Below, piece after piece: positions 19,126 to 31,051 of a stretch of DNA of 64,000 bases. Under the pieces are notes generated by a model. It had not been told where the DNA came from. It was given only the letters and a program-made list of their open reading frames with translations, and made no database searches. Where the stretch lies: NCBI GenBank assembly GCA_036245525.1, contig BTPG01000004.1:229432153-229496152 (forward strand), in the 5' to 3' direction. Origin of the DNA: Semisulcospira habei (taxonomy: Eukaryota > Mollusca > Gastropoda > Semisulcospiridae). A program made the position numbers and the translations under genes. Numbering within the stretch: the first letter of the stretch is position 1; every line of letters starts with the position of its first letter.

Positions 19126-20429
19126 TCTTCTCTCACACTCTTTTCACTTTTTCTCTCTGTGCCTTTTTACCCTGGTCACTCATTCTCAAGGCAACGTGAG
19201 TCTCCTTATTGCATGTTACCAAGGTAATATTTTACCAAGGTAATATTTGATATTTGATAAGTAGACTCAGCTTATCACATGTTACGATGACAACTCCTCG
19301 CTGAACATAACGTTTTTGCCTAGTAAATACATCCCTGGCCAACCACATTTTTCAGTACAAACATCTTCATTTAGTCAAACTTCTAACCACAAATACGCAG
19401 ATATATGAACAATTTAGGGGAGTGACAAAATAAACTGTGTGTGGGTGTTTTGTGATGCCTTTGGTACCAATTTCATACAAAATGTTGTGTTTTGTGATGC
19501 CTTTGGTACCAATTTCATACAAAATGTAACTCAAAATTGGATAAGTTAAATAATAATACCCACAGAGAATTTCACTGACCTATCAAGACTATCAACGACA
19601 GAAAATTCCAATTAAAGACCCTAAATACCATGCCTACAGTACAACAGCAATAGCTATTCTGAAGAAGAAGAATAGCATGAGCAGCGAAATGACGTCACTT
19701 TAAGCTTCATGTCATAGCACCATTAGTACCAAGATGCCGTGGTCATATGACGACTTGATGTTAAACGTCACTTATCGCAGTACTAACATTTGACGTATCA
19801 GAGGATCAAACTTTGCAATTTTCTGCTGATTTTCACACCTAGGGCTTACAGGTCACAAGCTGACCTAATCCTACTCGAGAGTCCAGACAAACAGCAGGCT
19901 TATGCAAACACCATTATGAAAAATCATGCGGGTATTAATGAGAAGTTCAAGATTGCTTTTTTTTAATAAAAATATTCAACTGTAAGAATCTCAAATAATT
20001 GCAGAAAGACATGACCATTTTTCTTTCAAAAATATTTAATTTCATGTATCAATCAAAAATTTGAAGCGGTACAATGCTGGTTAATGAACAAATTCAATGT
20101 CTTCCTTTAATGTAGCGATAAATACTGACTTCCATTTACAACGTGAACATTTCAAACGTTGTTTCCCATACTAAACATCTTAATTGCAAAGAGTGCGCTT
20201 GTGCGACATGTCACTGGGGGCCCAGACTTCCGTGCAATGTTAGAAATTAGTGCCAACTCAACATTTACGCGGTCAGATGCAATTTTTAAAAAAGGGATGC
20301 ACGGTGCTTCTTGTGATGCACGTGCACACCATGCAGACCGATTTTTACCGGTTGGCAGTACTCAGATATCTTTTCTTGATAAAGTCACGCTACAACAATC
20401 AGTTATTCCCTTGCCGTCAGAGAGAAAAA
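19126..20429. other. Gene-free stretch
   Basis: AT-rich, with no convincing coding sequence. There is a direct repeat of about 47 bp (GTTTTGTGATGCCTTTGGTA onward) at about 19447 and 19491. Short frames near 20159-20446 have no recognisable features. Confidence 0.6.
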
Positions 20430-21730
20430 GCCATGGCATGACTTAGTGCAGAGGATGCGTCATAGAGCCCTTGGACATCTGGAGCCTGGTGTCGACGCCA
20501 GGCAAGTTGCTAATGTTTTTTAAGGTTCACCTTTCAACCATATATCGTCTGTTCTTTCAACAGTTTTAGCACTATATCACCACCCTCCCCACCCCAAGCT
20601 GACCGTCGTAATGTATTTCACTATTTGTGGTACGCGAGTCATTGTCTAAAGCGCACGCATGCGTGCGCGAGTTGTGAGTGCGCGCTTAGAGTTATAATTA
20701 TAAGATAAGCGCATTAGGAGTGTTCGAGGAAGAAGAAGAAGAAGATAAGCGCATTATAAATACCGTAATTATTATTATTGTCTGCATCACTGCGTGAGGG
20801 TCACCGGGACCACATCCGATCAAGCACGACCAAGCCAGACTCGTGTCACCACACAAAGACAAGACCGCTGTATTGTCCGCATGCATCTTCAGGACAGGTT
20901 TCAAACAGCCACTGACAGCTCTAGAGCTGCCTGGGCAACCCAACAACCTGTCAGCCTCAACACTGTGTGGCGCTGCCTTCACGAGAACGGGCTGACACAA
21001 ACAGGCGTCCTTACCGAGGCCCAGTACTTACACAAGGACATCGACAGTCAAGGCTACAGTGGGCTCAGACCAGAATAAACTGGCACAGGCAGCAGTGGGG
21101 ACACATCCTCTTCTCAGACGAGGGCCGCTTTTGTGTGGATTTGGCGGAAGGTCGAGTAAATGTATGGCGTCGACGTGGAGAGCGGTATAATGATTCCTGT
21201 GTTGTGGAGAGAAACCCTTGGGGAGGCCCAAACATCATGATATGGTGTGCGATTGGCTTGAATGAAGTTATTGGGCCTGTCTACTTTCAAAACTTGGTCC
21301 AGGTCGCGGACACAGTGTTAATGTACAGCGCTACATTGACCAGGTGTTGAGACCCCATGTTGAGCCCTTTTTTTCTTGCCATTCAAAATTAATTTTTCAA
21401 CAAGACAATGCAAGAGTGCACACCGCCAGGGCCACCCAGCTGTTTCTGTGGCAGAACAACATCAACGTAATGCCCTGGCTGGCCCTTAGTCCTGACCTGA
21501 ATCCCATAGAACATGTTTGGGATGAACTGGAAAGATGTCTGAATCATTTGCGACCCTGATCGGCCACTGCTCCTGGCCCGGCTTCGCCAGGTCATCATGC
21601 AGGAGTGTGGATGTGTTCCAATGGCCAGAATTAACTGTCTGATTTTCTCCATGTATCGCAGATGTAGAGCAGTGATCAATGCAATGGTGGTCACACCTGT
21701 TACTGAAAATGAAAGGCATCTGCTCACGTC
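20430..21730 (+). pseudogene. Tc1/mariner transposase, dead copy
   Basis: DDE motifs are readable: ILFSDEGRFC, LIFQQDNARVHTAR and SPDLNPIEHVWDEL. 34 residues separate the second Asp from the Glu, i.e. DD34E. An N-terminal helix-turn-helix remnant (RHRALGHLEPGVDARQVA) lies at 20455-20515 and the linker TGTTSDQARPSQTRVTTQRQD at about 20800. Damage: a stop after the first helix, an inserted SINE-like piece (about 20566-20793), a frame change near 21003 and another near 21325. Terminal inverted repeats were not found by eye. Confidence 0.9.
20566..20793 (+). mobile_element. SINE-like 3' piece in Tc1 transposase
   Basis: It breaks the transposase between RLFFQQF and the TGTTSD linker. It ends GCGCATTATAAATACCGTAA plus (TTA)n, like the tail of the SINE at 48030-48445. 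It contains a GAAGAAGAAG run after TTCGAG. No clear target duplication. Confidence 0.55.
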
Positions 21731-21997
21731 ATCAATGACTTGTCAGACTAAAAGCAGTTTGCTGCTGGTTTCTTGTATCATGTTTGTTCTAACACGGTCT
21801 TGGAATTTTATGTTCAGACAGTTTGCACAATTAGCACGAATGAAAAACCCTCTCAAAACACGGCATGGTGTGCCTTCGCGTTTTTTATGCAAGTCAGTAT
21901 ACATATGCAAAATATCTAGTAAAAATAAGACAAATCACGGACTCCAGTGTGGATCAACTGGTTTTTGAGAAAAGGCCATTTTCTCACCAATGTGCAT

Positions 21998-24045
21998 CGT
22001 ATTCTATCTATCTATCTATATCCCGTAGTCTTGCAACCGTTGGGGCACCACTGCTGACTTGGCAACCAGCTCCCTCCATTCCTCTCTGTTCTCTGCCATT
22101 CTTAGTGTGTCTCTCAGCTTCAGTCCTGTCCACTCTGAGATATTGTCCTCCCATCTTTTCCTGTCTTCCTCTCCTTCATCCTCCTTGCACAGTGCCTTGC
22201 AGGATTGTTTTGGCAAGCACTGCTGAACGCGTGACATGCCCATACCACTTCAGTTTGCGTTTTCTCACAATGGCTAATAGGTCTTCAATAGGGCCTGATG
22301 GCTTGCCTGATTCTGCTTCCCACTTCCTCGTTCGTGATGTGATCTCTGTATGAAATGCCAAGCAGCCTTCGAAAACATCTCATTTCAGTGGCTTGTATCC
22401 TTTCAAGGTCTGCTGTGAGGGTCCATGCCTCACAGGCATACAAGAACACTGAGAGGACTAAGGAGCGCATCAGTCTGATTTTGGAGCAGAGTGTGATGTT
22501 TCTGTCCTTCCATATGGTCTTTAATCTTGTCAGTGCTGTTGTTGTCTGCGCAATCCTGGACAGTATTTCTGGTTTTGATCCCTCATCTGTCACAATGGCT
22601 CCTAAGTATTTGAATTTATTAACTGTTTCCAGTTTTTGGCTTCCAATCATGACGTCAGTGTCAATGCCACTGGTATTATTTGTCATCAGTTTGGTCTTCT
22701 CTGCACTGATTTCTATCCCATACGCAATGGCTGTACTGTCCACCTTTTCCACCAGCTGAGCTAGCTCCTGCTCTGTTCCTGCAAGGCCATCAATGTCGAC
22801 TGCAAAGCGCAAGTTCGTGATTGTTCTGCCTCCAATACTGACGGTTCCTTCATGATCTTTCAGAGCATCTGTCATGATTCTTTCCAGGAAGATGTTGAAA
22901 AGAGTAGGTGAGAGCAAGCAGCCTTGTCTCACTCTGACTGTAGTCCTAAACCAGTTGCCTATTTTGCCGTTGAAGCAGACTGCGCTAGTGGCCTTGTTGT
23001 AAAGGTTTGCTATGACTTTGATCAGGTTGGCATTGATGTTGTATAGCTTCATGGTGGACCAAGGGGCTGCATGCCACACCCTGTCAAACACTTTCGTTAA
23101 ATCCACAAAGACATGATGGAGGTCTTGCTGGTGCTGGAGGTACCTCTCACATAGAACTCTCAGGTTGAAGATCTGCTCTGCTCAGTTGTGCTGTGCCCTG
23201 GTCTGAAGCCTGCCTGTTCCTCAGCTATGATTTCCTCTGCCTGTGGCTTCAGCCTGTTCAATAGGATCTTTAACATGACTTTGCTTGGGTGGCATATAAG
23301 ACTGATCGTGCGATAATTCTGGCATTGATGTAAGTTGCCTTTTTTGGGGAGAGTTATTATAAGTGATTGGGTCCATGGTGTGGGCCAATCCCCTGATTGC
23401 CAGATCTTATTGCAGATTGTTAGTGAGGCGCTTATCATGTCTTCTCCCCCTTCTTGGACTAGCTCTGCAGGGATGTTGTCTGCTCCTGCTGCCTTCCCTT
23501 TTTTCAGCGACTTCACTGCAGCCTCTACTTCTTCTCGGAGGATGGGATAGTTGCCATTGTTGGTCACTGGTGGGTTGACAAGTATGCCTGGGTCCCATGT
23601 AGCTTGGTGGTTGTACAAATCTGAGCAGTACTCTGTCCATCTCCTCAGTATGTCTTGGTCTTCCGTAAGACCCCTTCGCTATCCTGAATGATCGAGGAGC
23701 GTCCTTGTTTTACACTGGTCAGGTCTTTCACCAGCTGGTATGCTTTTTTGCTATTATTTTTGTTCAGATTTTCTTCTACCTGTTTACATTGATCTTCAAT
23801 CTACTTATTCTTTGCCTTTTTTATGCTTTTCTTGATATCCTGGTTAATTTCCCTGTATTGTTTAGCACCTTCTACCTCTGATTTCTTTTTCTTTAATTCT
23901 CAACGCTTGTCACAGAGAGCAAAGATGTCAGCTGTAAGCCAAGGTTTCTTTGCTTGTCGGTGTTTGCCAAGGATCTCACTGGCTGTTTGGGTTACAACAT
24001 CGTATTCAATTTATTTAATAAAAACTACCTTGAGTTTATTCTTTT
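21998..24045 (-). mobile_element. Degenerate LINE, RT to 3' end
   Basis: Minus strand in order: KKAYQLVKDLTSVKQGRS (about 23700), LKKGKAAGADNIPAELVQ, WTQSLIITLPKKGNLHQCQN and AEEQAGFRPGHSTTEQ (23160-23618), then FDRVWHAAPWSTMK, RQGCLLSPTLFNIFLERIM and the catalytic box as FAVDIDGLAG (22285-23106), then KLKWYGHVTRSAVLAKTILQ and RKRWEDNISEWTGL (22016-22361). The tail is an ATAG repeat at 22001-22020. The RT box should read FADD; Asp to Val destroys it. Several frame changes. A different LINE family from the one at 8836, though also endonuclease-type. Confidence 0.9.
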
Positions 24046-24562
24046 AGGGTCAATGTTTTAAAATTTCAAGTTTGCTCATCCTCTAGTCGCTGTCACACAT
24101 ACAAACAGCGCATGGTGACAAAAGTACGTTCTCCAGCAAAGTTTGCATAGCCAGACATGACGTCATTTTCATCTTGTTACTTCTTTGCCAGAATTTCCGG
24201 CCGCGCGCCCAACACGTCATGTGCATGCTACGGAATGCGCTCCAACCAGTCCCATTTCAAAGTTGTTCCTATTTTTGAATTGGAACAACAAAAACTGATG
24301 GGGTTACGCAACGAAACAGTAATATGCACACGTTATGTTCTACTTTGGGTTTACATTTCATACAACAACCACCAAAACATAAATCGAAATGTGACAAGTT
24401 TGACAATACCTTCCACCGAAATGCCCACTCGAAGCGGAAGTCACGTTCCACCGGTAAATAGATGTAATTATTTCACCGACACCGAGAGCTGCGTTTCAGC
24501 AGGGGTTCCTTCAAGGGGTGCCGTTGTTCATTTATACTTGTACTGTTGAGGACAAAATCGTG

Positions 24563-24745
24563 GTATTACGAGTATGGCTTGGCCAGTGGTTCTTGTGGCA
24601 TTACGAGTATGGCTTGGCCAGTGGTTCTTGTCGCCTCGTGGGTCCGGTCAGGGAGGTCAATATCAGGGGTAAGTCCGGGCTTTAGCCTCCGACATTGACT
24701 CCCCTGATCGGACCCGAGAGGCGACAAGAACCACTGGCAAAGCTC
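24563..24745. repeat. Inverted repeat with 42-bp arms
   Basis: 24612-24654 and 24699-24742 are near-perfect inverses around GGTTCTTGTCGCCTC. A direct partial duplication of the left edge (GGCATTACGAGTATGGCTTGG) precedes it. Confidence 0.82.
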
Positions 24746-24769
24746 AACTCGTAACACAACTAGTAATAC

Positions 24770-26515
24770 GTACCGCTCGTCGCCGAGAAACGTTTAAACA
24801 CAAACAACAGGTCGACTCACCCGGCCTGTGCCGGAAGCGTCTTAATCTTTAAACTCACGCTCCTCCAAGTTGCACGGCTGTCTGTTGCGCAGATACGGTT
24901 GACACCGGTTTGTAGACGGAAGATCGGGCAGTTACCACTGGCGGCACTGCAAACCTAATAACCAGAGCTCGCTCTCTTCCCGCTAATACTACCGCTGTGC
25001 ACACCTGCAGGTCAATGACAGTAATGGCCTTGTGCCTAGGTGACATGCACCAGCGGCGCCATTGTTGCCTATTTTCGCACCTGACCGGTTTAGAGCGTGT
25101 GCTCTCTGCACCAGTAATGAGCAATGTTGGAAAAAGAATCACGTGACGTTTGATTGCTGCAAAATAATATGAATAAAGAATAAACCCTTTCCCATATGCA
25201 ATCGGGCGCGGCAATAATGCATCCTCATATTTGGCACCACTAAACATTACACTAATTGGCACATTTGAAAAATAGCTTTTTTCCTCAAAGGTGGTGATTT
25301 TGCGACATCCGCGTCACTTTGCGGCAGAAAGCACCGTCATAGCCGTAGCCGTGTGAGAGAATTGATTGATTGATTGTACATTGCTTAACGTCCCGGGAAG
25401 AGTGCACTACAATGCACTCCAACTTGATTCAGGAATACACAAGCTCTGATGAGAATGAACTGCCACTGGAGACCTACCTGTTTTTCCAATAGGGACGTAC
25501 GCCCTCAAACATTTTATGTTCGAGGGCCATGAGCAGCTTAGGATTGAAGCTTAAACCTCTAGAAGCAGAAAGTGAAACTCGAGTTTGTAAGGGGAGGTAA
25601 CGCTAAACCGGAAACAAACCGTTTTTCATCTTCCGCGGAAACGTACGACTGAGACCACACTACAAGTGCAGAAGCCTACCTGTGCGCGCAGTTCTAGTGC
25701 ACAGGACCAGTCCGAGCGACTGGACAGATGCAAAAATCGCAGTAATGGCGCCGGTGGTGCGTTTAACCTAGGTACAGGGCGAGGTATACCAACTCAGCCT
25801 TTCTGACTCAGCCGGCCTGTGGAAGCTGTGTACTGGTTTAAAGTAGTGTATAATCGTGCGTGTGTCTAAGAGAGAGGGTATGCTGTTGTGCATGCGCAGT
25901 GAGTCCAGCACAAGAACTATGTATTTTTTTATTTTAAATTATAGATCTTTTTGCCCTGCATGACCCGCAAAAGATTTTACTGCATATAAATGGTATTTCT
26001 GAAGCTCGGTGGAAAAATATCTGCAGGCAAGCTCAGTCAGTGAAAAGGGTGGTAACATGTGTATGCTGTGTTTAGTAAATCAACACGTCATGTGTCTACG
26101 TGCCCACTCTCAATAGGTGTGCTTGTAAGGGGAAATAACCTGTGCTAGTTTTATTTGTTTTATGTCGTATGGCGTAACAGAATGCGGTTTTCGTTAGCTT
26201 AACTCTTTTATCATCAGACTTATCAAGAGCCATTTTCATGACCGTGGCTGTCCAGACTGTCGCCCCACTTTCCTGCCGACTACAGGCCCGGTGCACTGCT
26301 GAAGTAGGGATGCCGACGGCTTGGGGGTCACTGAGTGGGCTTAGGTAAATCCCTCGGTAGCTCCAAGCCAGCCAAAATATGACTGGCCCAAGCAAAAGGT
26401 GAAATTTAATAACTGATTAATGGCATTCAAGTTGAATGGGTGTGCGCTGCGGTAGTGCCAGTGGGGACACACAAGACGAAGAGAGAGGTACACTGCTCAT
26501 TTTTACGTGTCTTAA
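24770..26515. other. Gene-free stretch with a SINE-like fragment
   Basis: No convincing coding sequence. A fragment of the SINE-like family lies at about 25357-25420 (ATTGATTGATTGTACATTGC, TTAACGTCCCG). Single open frames at 24855-25262 and 26096-26395 (minus) have no family features. Confidence 0.55.
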
Positions 26516-26945
26516 GCCATATCATACTGACGGCCGCTAATTCACTGGCATTTCAGTGTACACCCGGCGGCGCTACATCTACAGTACTTACAGATAAGCA
26601 TACAGACCAGTGGCTTTAGTTCAAGGGTAGTGCCAGAATAACTTGGCGCCTAGAGGCGCCAAGCTATTCTGGCACTACCCTTGAACTATTTAGTAAGACT
26701 TATTTCACACACTCAGTGTGGTGCATTCCCCAATGATAAGCCGTCTTGGCCCATATCATACTGAGGCTAAACGCTTCCAATCTGTACACTGCCGGCATAT
26801 GCAAGCTACATTACAGTACTTACAGATAAGGATATAGATCAATGGCTTTAGAGACGCCAAGCTATTCTGGCACTACCGGCCTTGAACTATTTTATGAGTG
26901 ACACTTATTTCACACACCGTCCTGGTGTATTCCCAATGGTAGTCT
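26516..26945. mobile_element. Two adjacent palindromic MITEs
   Basis: The first has 33-bp arms (26618-26650 and 26655-26687) around GAATAACTTGGCGCC. The second starts at about 26753 (CCATATCATACTGAGGCTAA) with a damaged hairpin at 26846-26890 (GACGCCAAGCTATTCTGGCA). They share the subterminal CAGATAAGGATATAGA-type block with 4727 and 35175. Confidence 0.75.
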
Positions 26946-27552
26946 TAAGACGCTCATTGAAAATGAGCAGTGTACCTCTCTCTTCATTCCCCCCCCCCCC
27001 CCCCCCCCCCCCCCAACCAACCCTTTCTGCACGGCCGGCTGCACACACCCTACTGCTTACTCAGTGACCGCAAACCAAAACTACTGAAAGCGACTGACAA
27101 ACAGTATCGGGGACATTCTGTACTTTCTCAGGACGGCCGCCGAAAACCTCAGAACACCAGTGACCTCTGCAGAACTGAGAGACCCGCTTTTAGGACTTTC
27201 CTGAAAAATTTCTGTTTGTAAGTTTTCTCAGAACTTACTAGACGCCGTATGGGCGGGGAGTGTCAGTTACTGAGCCGACATCGGCCGTATGCCCGGCGCA
27301 TGATAGTTCGCGGCCGCGCCACTGGTAACTGATATATTTATAGAATGGGGAAAAAGGCTAAGTCTTTCCACTGAATGGCTGGGACGACGGGACCACAGGC
27401 ATTCCGGGCGATAGAGAGACCGTACAACCGCACCTCAGCCTTAGCTGGGCTGAAAATCACACTCTCTCGATCTTTCATTCACCCAGTCACTCTTATTATC
27501 CTTAACCCCTTGACTGGCGGAGCAGAGCAAACGACACCCAAACTGACACAAG
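26946..27552. other. Gene-free stretch with poly-C tract
   Basis: A C run of about 24 at 26990-27014; otherwise nothing recognisable. Confidence 0.6.
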
Positions 27553-27607
27553 CGGCATAGCTCTTCATGGGCCCCCCGCATTTGCGGGGGCCCATGAAGA
27601 TCTATGC
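27553..27607. repeat. G/C-tipped hairpin (MITE core)
   Basis: Arms GGCATAGCTCTTCATGGGCC and the inverse run into a CCCCCGC/GCGGGGG tip. They resemble 5669-5728. An upstream TTAACCCCTTGACTGGCG at about 27502 may be its left end. Confidence 0.75.
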
Positions 27608-27762
27608 CTCTTGAAAATTACGGCTGGGCGACTCATTCTTTGTCCGAGTCCGTCAGTGTATCGGGCTGGGACGTCATAGATAGAAATCCTGCAGTGTAAC
27701 AGTGATTCGGTCAGTTCAGGATTTAACGTCCAAGGCACCGGAGTTGACAATGGGCGGCGGGC

Positions 27763-28010
27763 TAGAGAGAGAGAGAGAGAGAGAGAGAGTATAGATTGCT
27801 TTACGTCCCGCAAGCGACAAAGGCCTTCTCAGGACGTGCCTGCGCTAAATGAAGAAAAGAACTGCAAGAAGGGCAGACAGGAGGGAGAATTTGAAAAGAA
27901 AAATACAGATAAATGGACCAGAAAGACAGAAATACAAACCCCCAAAAGAGTAGAACCCACCTTGCAGTGGGCGGGTTATGAAGGGGGGGGGGGGGGGGGG
28001 GACAGCTATT
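27763..28010. mobile_element. (GA)n plus SINE-like element, subfamily 2
   Basis: (GA)n at 27763-27789 is followed by TATAGATTGCTTTACGTCCC, GACAAAGGCCTTCTCAGGAC and a purine-rich body. The element recurs at 38103-38335. A G run of about 17 follows at 27983. Confidence 0.7.
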
Positions 28011-28258
28011 GTTCGGTCCCAACCGCTCAGCGTCCGGACCCAACCTCGGCCAGAGTTGACATATAATGCAAAAAAAAAGTAGAAAGGTACATGAACTTTT
28101 CCGCTTGAATTGCTAAAAGTTCTTGACATGGATATGATCAGTAACGGTTATATCAGTGATCAGCCATCCCACTGGCCTACAATTTCACAACACTGGTGTG
28201 ATATATAGAGTGCTCACAAAAAGTAAAGGACGTCCTGCGGCATAACTTCAGCTTGAAT

Positions 28259-28314
28259 CCCGCCGTGAGATGGCCTTAGTCGCCTGCTCGGCGTTAAACC
28301 CCAACCACTGTAAC
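28259..28314 (+). mobile_element. 56-bp LINE 3' tail with 16-bp target duplication
   Basis: Flanked by identical TAACTTCAGCTTGAAT at 28243-28258 and 28315-28330. The insert is CCCGCCGTGAGATGGCCTTA, GTCGCCTGCTCGGCGTTAAA and a CTAAC-type tail, matching the 3' end of the LINE at 29041-29110 (minus). It looks like an extremely 5'-truncated LINE insertion. Confidence 0.85.
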
Positions 28315-28401
28315 TAACTTCAGCTTGAATTACGAAAGTAGTGTCGGAAAACATTGACCTTACATCTGCAAAGTACAGTCACCGTTTTGGTCTCATTAAT
28401 G

Positions 28402-28620
28402 TTCAACCCATTCCGGCTACCCCAGACACACCACAGCAAGATAAAGATCGACCATGATAGTTCAAGGGTGATGCCAGAATAGCTTGGCGCCTATGGGCGC
28501 CAAGCTATTCTGGCATCACCCTTGAACTATCATGGTCGATCTGTGTCCTGCACTGCAACGCAGTCTTCAGAGGACAACTTCAAAATTTGGGGATTTCGGT
28601 CTTGGGGTAGGATGAGTTAA
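28402..28620. mobile_element. MITE with perfect 46-bp hairpin arms
   Basis: Arms 28446-28491 and 28496-28541 are perfect inverses with loop TATG. The core is GATAGTTCAAGGGTGATGCC, then AGAATAGCTTGGCGCC. The ends are CAACCCATTCCGGCTACCCC and GGGGTAGGATGAGTTAA. Near-identical members lie at 34309-34511 (opposite orientation) and 35551-35768. Confidence 0.88.
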
Positions 28621-28679
28621 CATTTTGGGACATTTTAATAATCCAAGCTAAAAGTAATACGGTGGTCGTGGGCCCCGAA

Positions 28680-29012
28680 TACGTGTTGGGGAATGTCGAG
28701 ATGGTCTTTGCATTGGCCTTGACCCTTATCATCCTGATACCCCGGGCGTGTTGGGGATTGTCGAGATGGTCTTTGCCCAGGTCTTGACCCTTATCATCCT
28801 GATACACCGGGCGTGTTGGGGAATGTCGAAATGGTCTTTGCCCAGGCTTTAACCCCTATCATCCTGATACACCGGGCATGTTGGGGATTGTCGAGATGGT
28901 CTTTGCCCAGGCTTTAACCCCTATCATCCTGATACACCGGGCGTGTTGGAGAATGTCGAGATGGTCTTTGCCCAGGCCTTGACCCTTATCATCCTGATAC
29001 ACCGGGCCATTG
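28680..29012. repeat. 66-bp minisatellite, 5 copies
   Basis: The unit is about GCGTGTTGGGGATTGTCGAG, ATGGTCTTTGCCCAGGCCTT, GACCCTTATCATCCTGATAC, ACCGGG. The CCCTTATCATCCTGATACACC part is the terminal sequence of the palindromic MITEs (compare 6283 and 16920). Confidence 0.92.
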
Positions 29013-29040
29013 TTTGAAAAATAAATTTGACAATAATTCA

Positions 29041-29565
29041 AATAGTTAGTCAGTTAGTTATTTGGCTTTAACGTCGAGCAGGCGACTAAGGCCATCTCAC
29101 GGCGGGATGGGTAAAAATCAGGCCAGACAGACTAAAAGAAAGGTCTTAAGACAAGATGTAAATATATCTTTAAAATATTTCATGCTAAAATGTCGCACAG
29201 GTCTTTAAAGAAAACGTCGGACAGACTCTCAAAAAGGTCAAAATACTAGAATTATCATAGTATATGAATGCTCAAATCTTATTAAAAATATTGCACTCTC
29301 TCAGAAAACTGAAGATCTTGTCCGGGGGTAGATCCCGGAACAAAACCTTCAAGGAGTCTGCTGTGAAGTGTTTATATCTTGTGTCAATTGTCAATTAGAT
29401 CGGCACAAGACAGCAAAATGTGTTTAACAGAATACTGCTCGTCGCAGGCATAACACCATGGACGCTCCTCCTGGTTTATTAGTAAATAAGAGTGCGTAAC
29501 ATACGTGTGCCCGATGTGGAGCCGAGTAAGGACAGTCTCCTCACGGCGTCTGACAACAAAGTAGT
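29041..29565 (-). mobile_element. LINE 3' end, I-type (RNase H-side tail)
   Basis: The minus-strand frame at 29384-29572 reads [20 protein letters not shown] and CYACDEQYSVKHILLSC, the conserved C-terminal block after RNase H in I-type LINEs. The 3' non-coding part follows to 29041, ending with the GCCTTAGTCGCCTGCTCGAC block and a CTAACTGACTAACTA tail. The 5' part is lost where the Penelope-like element starts. It is the likely source type of the short tails at 28259 and 34988. Confidence 0.8.
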
Positions 29566-30785
29566 GAGGCAAACCATTAATGAGGGAAAATTACCATCGC
29601 AGGCCAGTTCACTCGTGGTGAAAAAACCAAAGGAGCCAAGATTCTACGTCCTCCCTAAAATCCACAAACCAGACACACCGGGTCGCCCCATTGTTTCGGC
29701 TTTCTGTTGTCCCACAGAGCTTATATCCCAGTTAATCGACTCCATCCTCCAGCCCTTGGTCCGTGCTCTTCCCACACATGTAAAAGATACTAACCACGCC
29801 CTTCACCTTTTGGATCGCTTCAAAGATTTTGTTCACTATGGACATTGAGGCTCTTTACACCAATATCCCCAATGAAGACGGCCTACTAGCATTAAAACAT
29901 TTCACCTGCAAACATCATCTGAAGATCGACACCACAACCATCCTCCGCTTAGCCAAACTGGTGCTGTCCATGAACGCCTTTCAATTCATGGGTCAGCACT
30001 ACAAACAAAAGAAAGAAGTGGCCGTGGGAACCAAAATGGGGCCCTCCTATGTCAGTCTGTTTGTGGGCTACGTCAGGATTTTTACTCAATACACAGGACC
30101 ACGGCCAGACCTCTTCCCGGCGCTACATCGACACTGCTTGGGCGTCACCTCAAGAAGCATGGCTGAAACACTATACAGTTCATCGACTTCATCTCACCGT
30201 TTCATCCATCTCTCCGATTCACGCATGAGATTTCCGAAGAGTGTGTGCCCTTTCTCGACATCCAAATATCTATCAAAGCCGACTCTGCGGACAAACTCCA
30301 TACTACCGTCCACTACAAGCCCACCGACGCCCACACTTACCTGCAGTTTTCATCAAGCCATCCTGCCGCCACCAAAAACGGTATCCCATTCTCCCAATTT
30401 CTGCGACTCCGTCGGATCTGCAGCAGCGACGACGACTTCACCACACCGTCAGGCCCAAACCATGGCCACTTTCTTCTCTCACAGGGATACCCGCAAGACA
30501 TCCAGGGTGTGAAGGCACTTAATACTTGCATATGAGGGTCCGTTCAGTCTTTTAAAAAAAAGAAGAAAAAAAGACAGAAACCCAACAATTTTGTATGATC
30601 AACACCGCTCGTTCTAAAGCTGAGGCCACAAGCAGAAGTGAAGCTTTGCGGGAGAAAACTCACAGTGTTGCAGAGGACCGGCCGGTCATGTGTACTCATA
30701 TCATCCTCACAACATCCCCATAAAAAAAACATTATCCTCAGAAACTTCCACATCATTCAGAACGACACAGTACTGAACGACATAT

Positions 30786-30850
30786 AAATAAAGGTAATTT
30801 GTATAGCGCCTAATCACCAAGGTTTTCTAGGCGTTTTACAATCACAATAA
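30786..30850 (-). mobile_element. LINE/SINE tail-like fragment
   Basis: TTGTATAGCGCCTAATCACC and TAGGCGTTTTACAATCACAA resemble the GCGCC/ATAAA-type 3' tails at 48400-48445 and 52060-52112. Confidence 0.5.
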
Positions 30851-30935
30851 TGAAACACAAAGCAAAATACAAAAACCAACATATACAACAACAACCAAAA
30901 TACATTGATTTACAAGGAGCAGAAAACTCGCACAC

Positions 30936-31051
<116 letters not shown>

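Noticed and set aside
20620..20700. Alternating purine-pyrimidine GCGCACGCATGCGTGCGCG as a regulatory site
   Set aside because: Short palindrome within a SINE-like piece; nothing links it to a gene.
22355..22759. Plus-strand 134-codon frame
   Set aside because: Antisense to the LINE reverse transcriptase on the minus strand.
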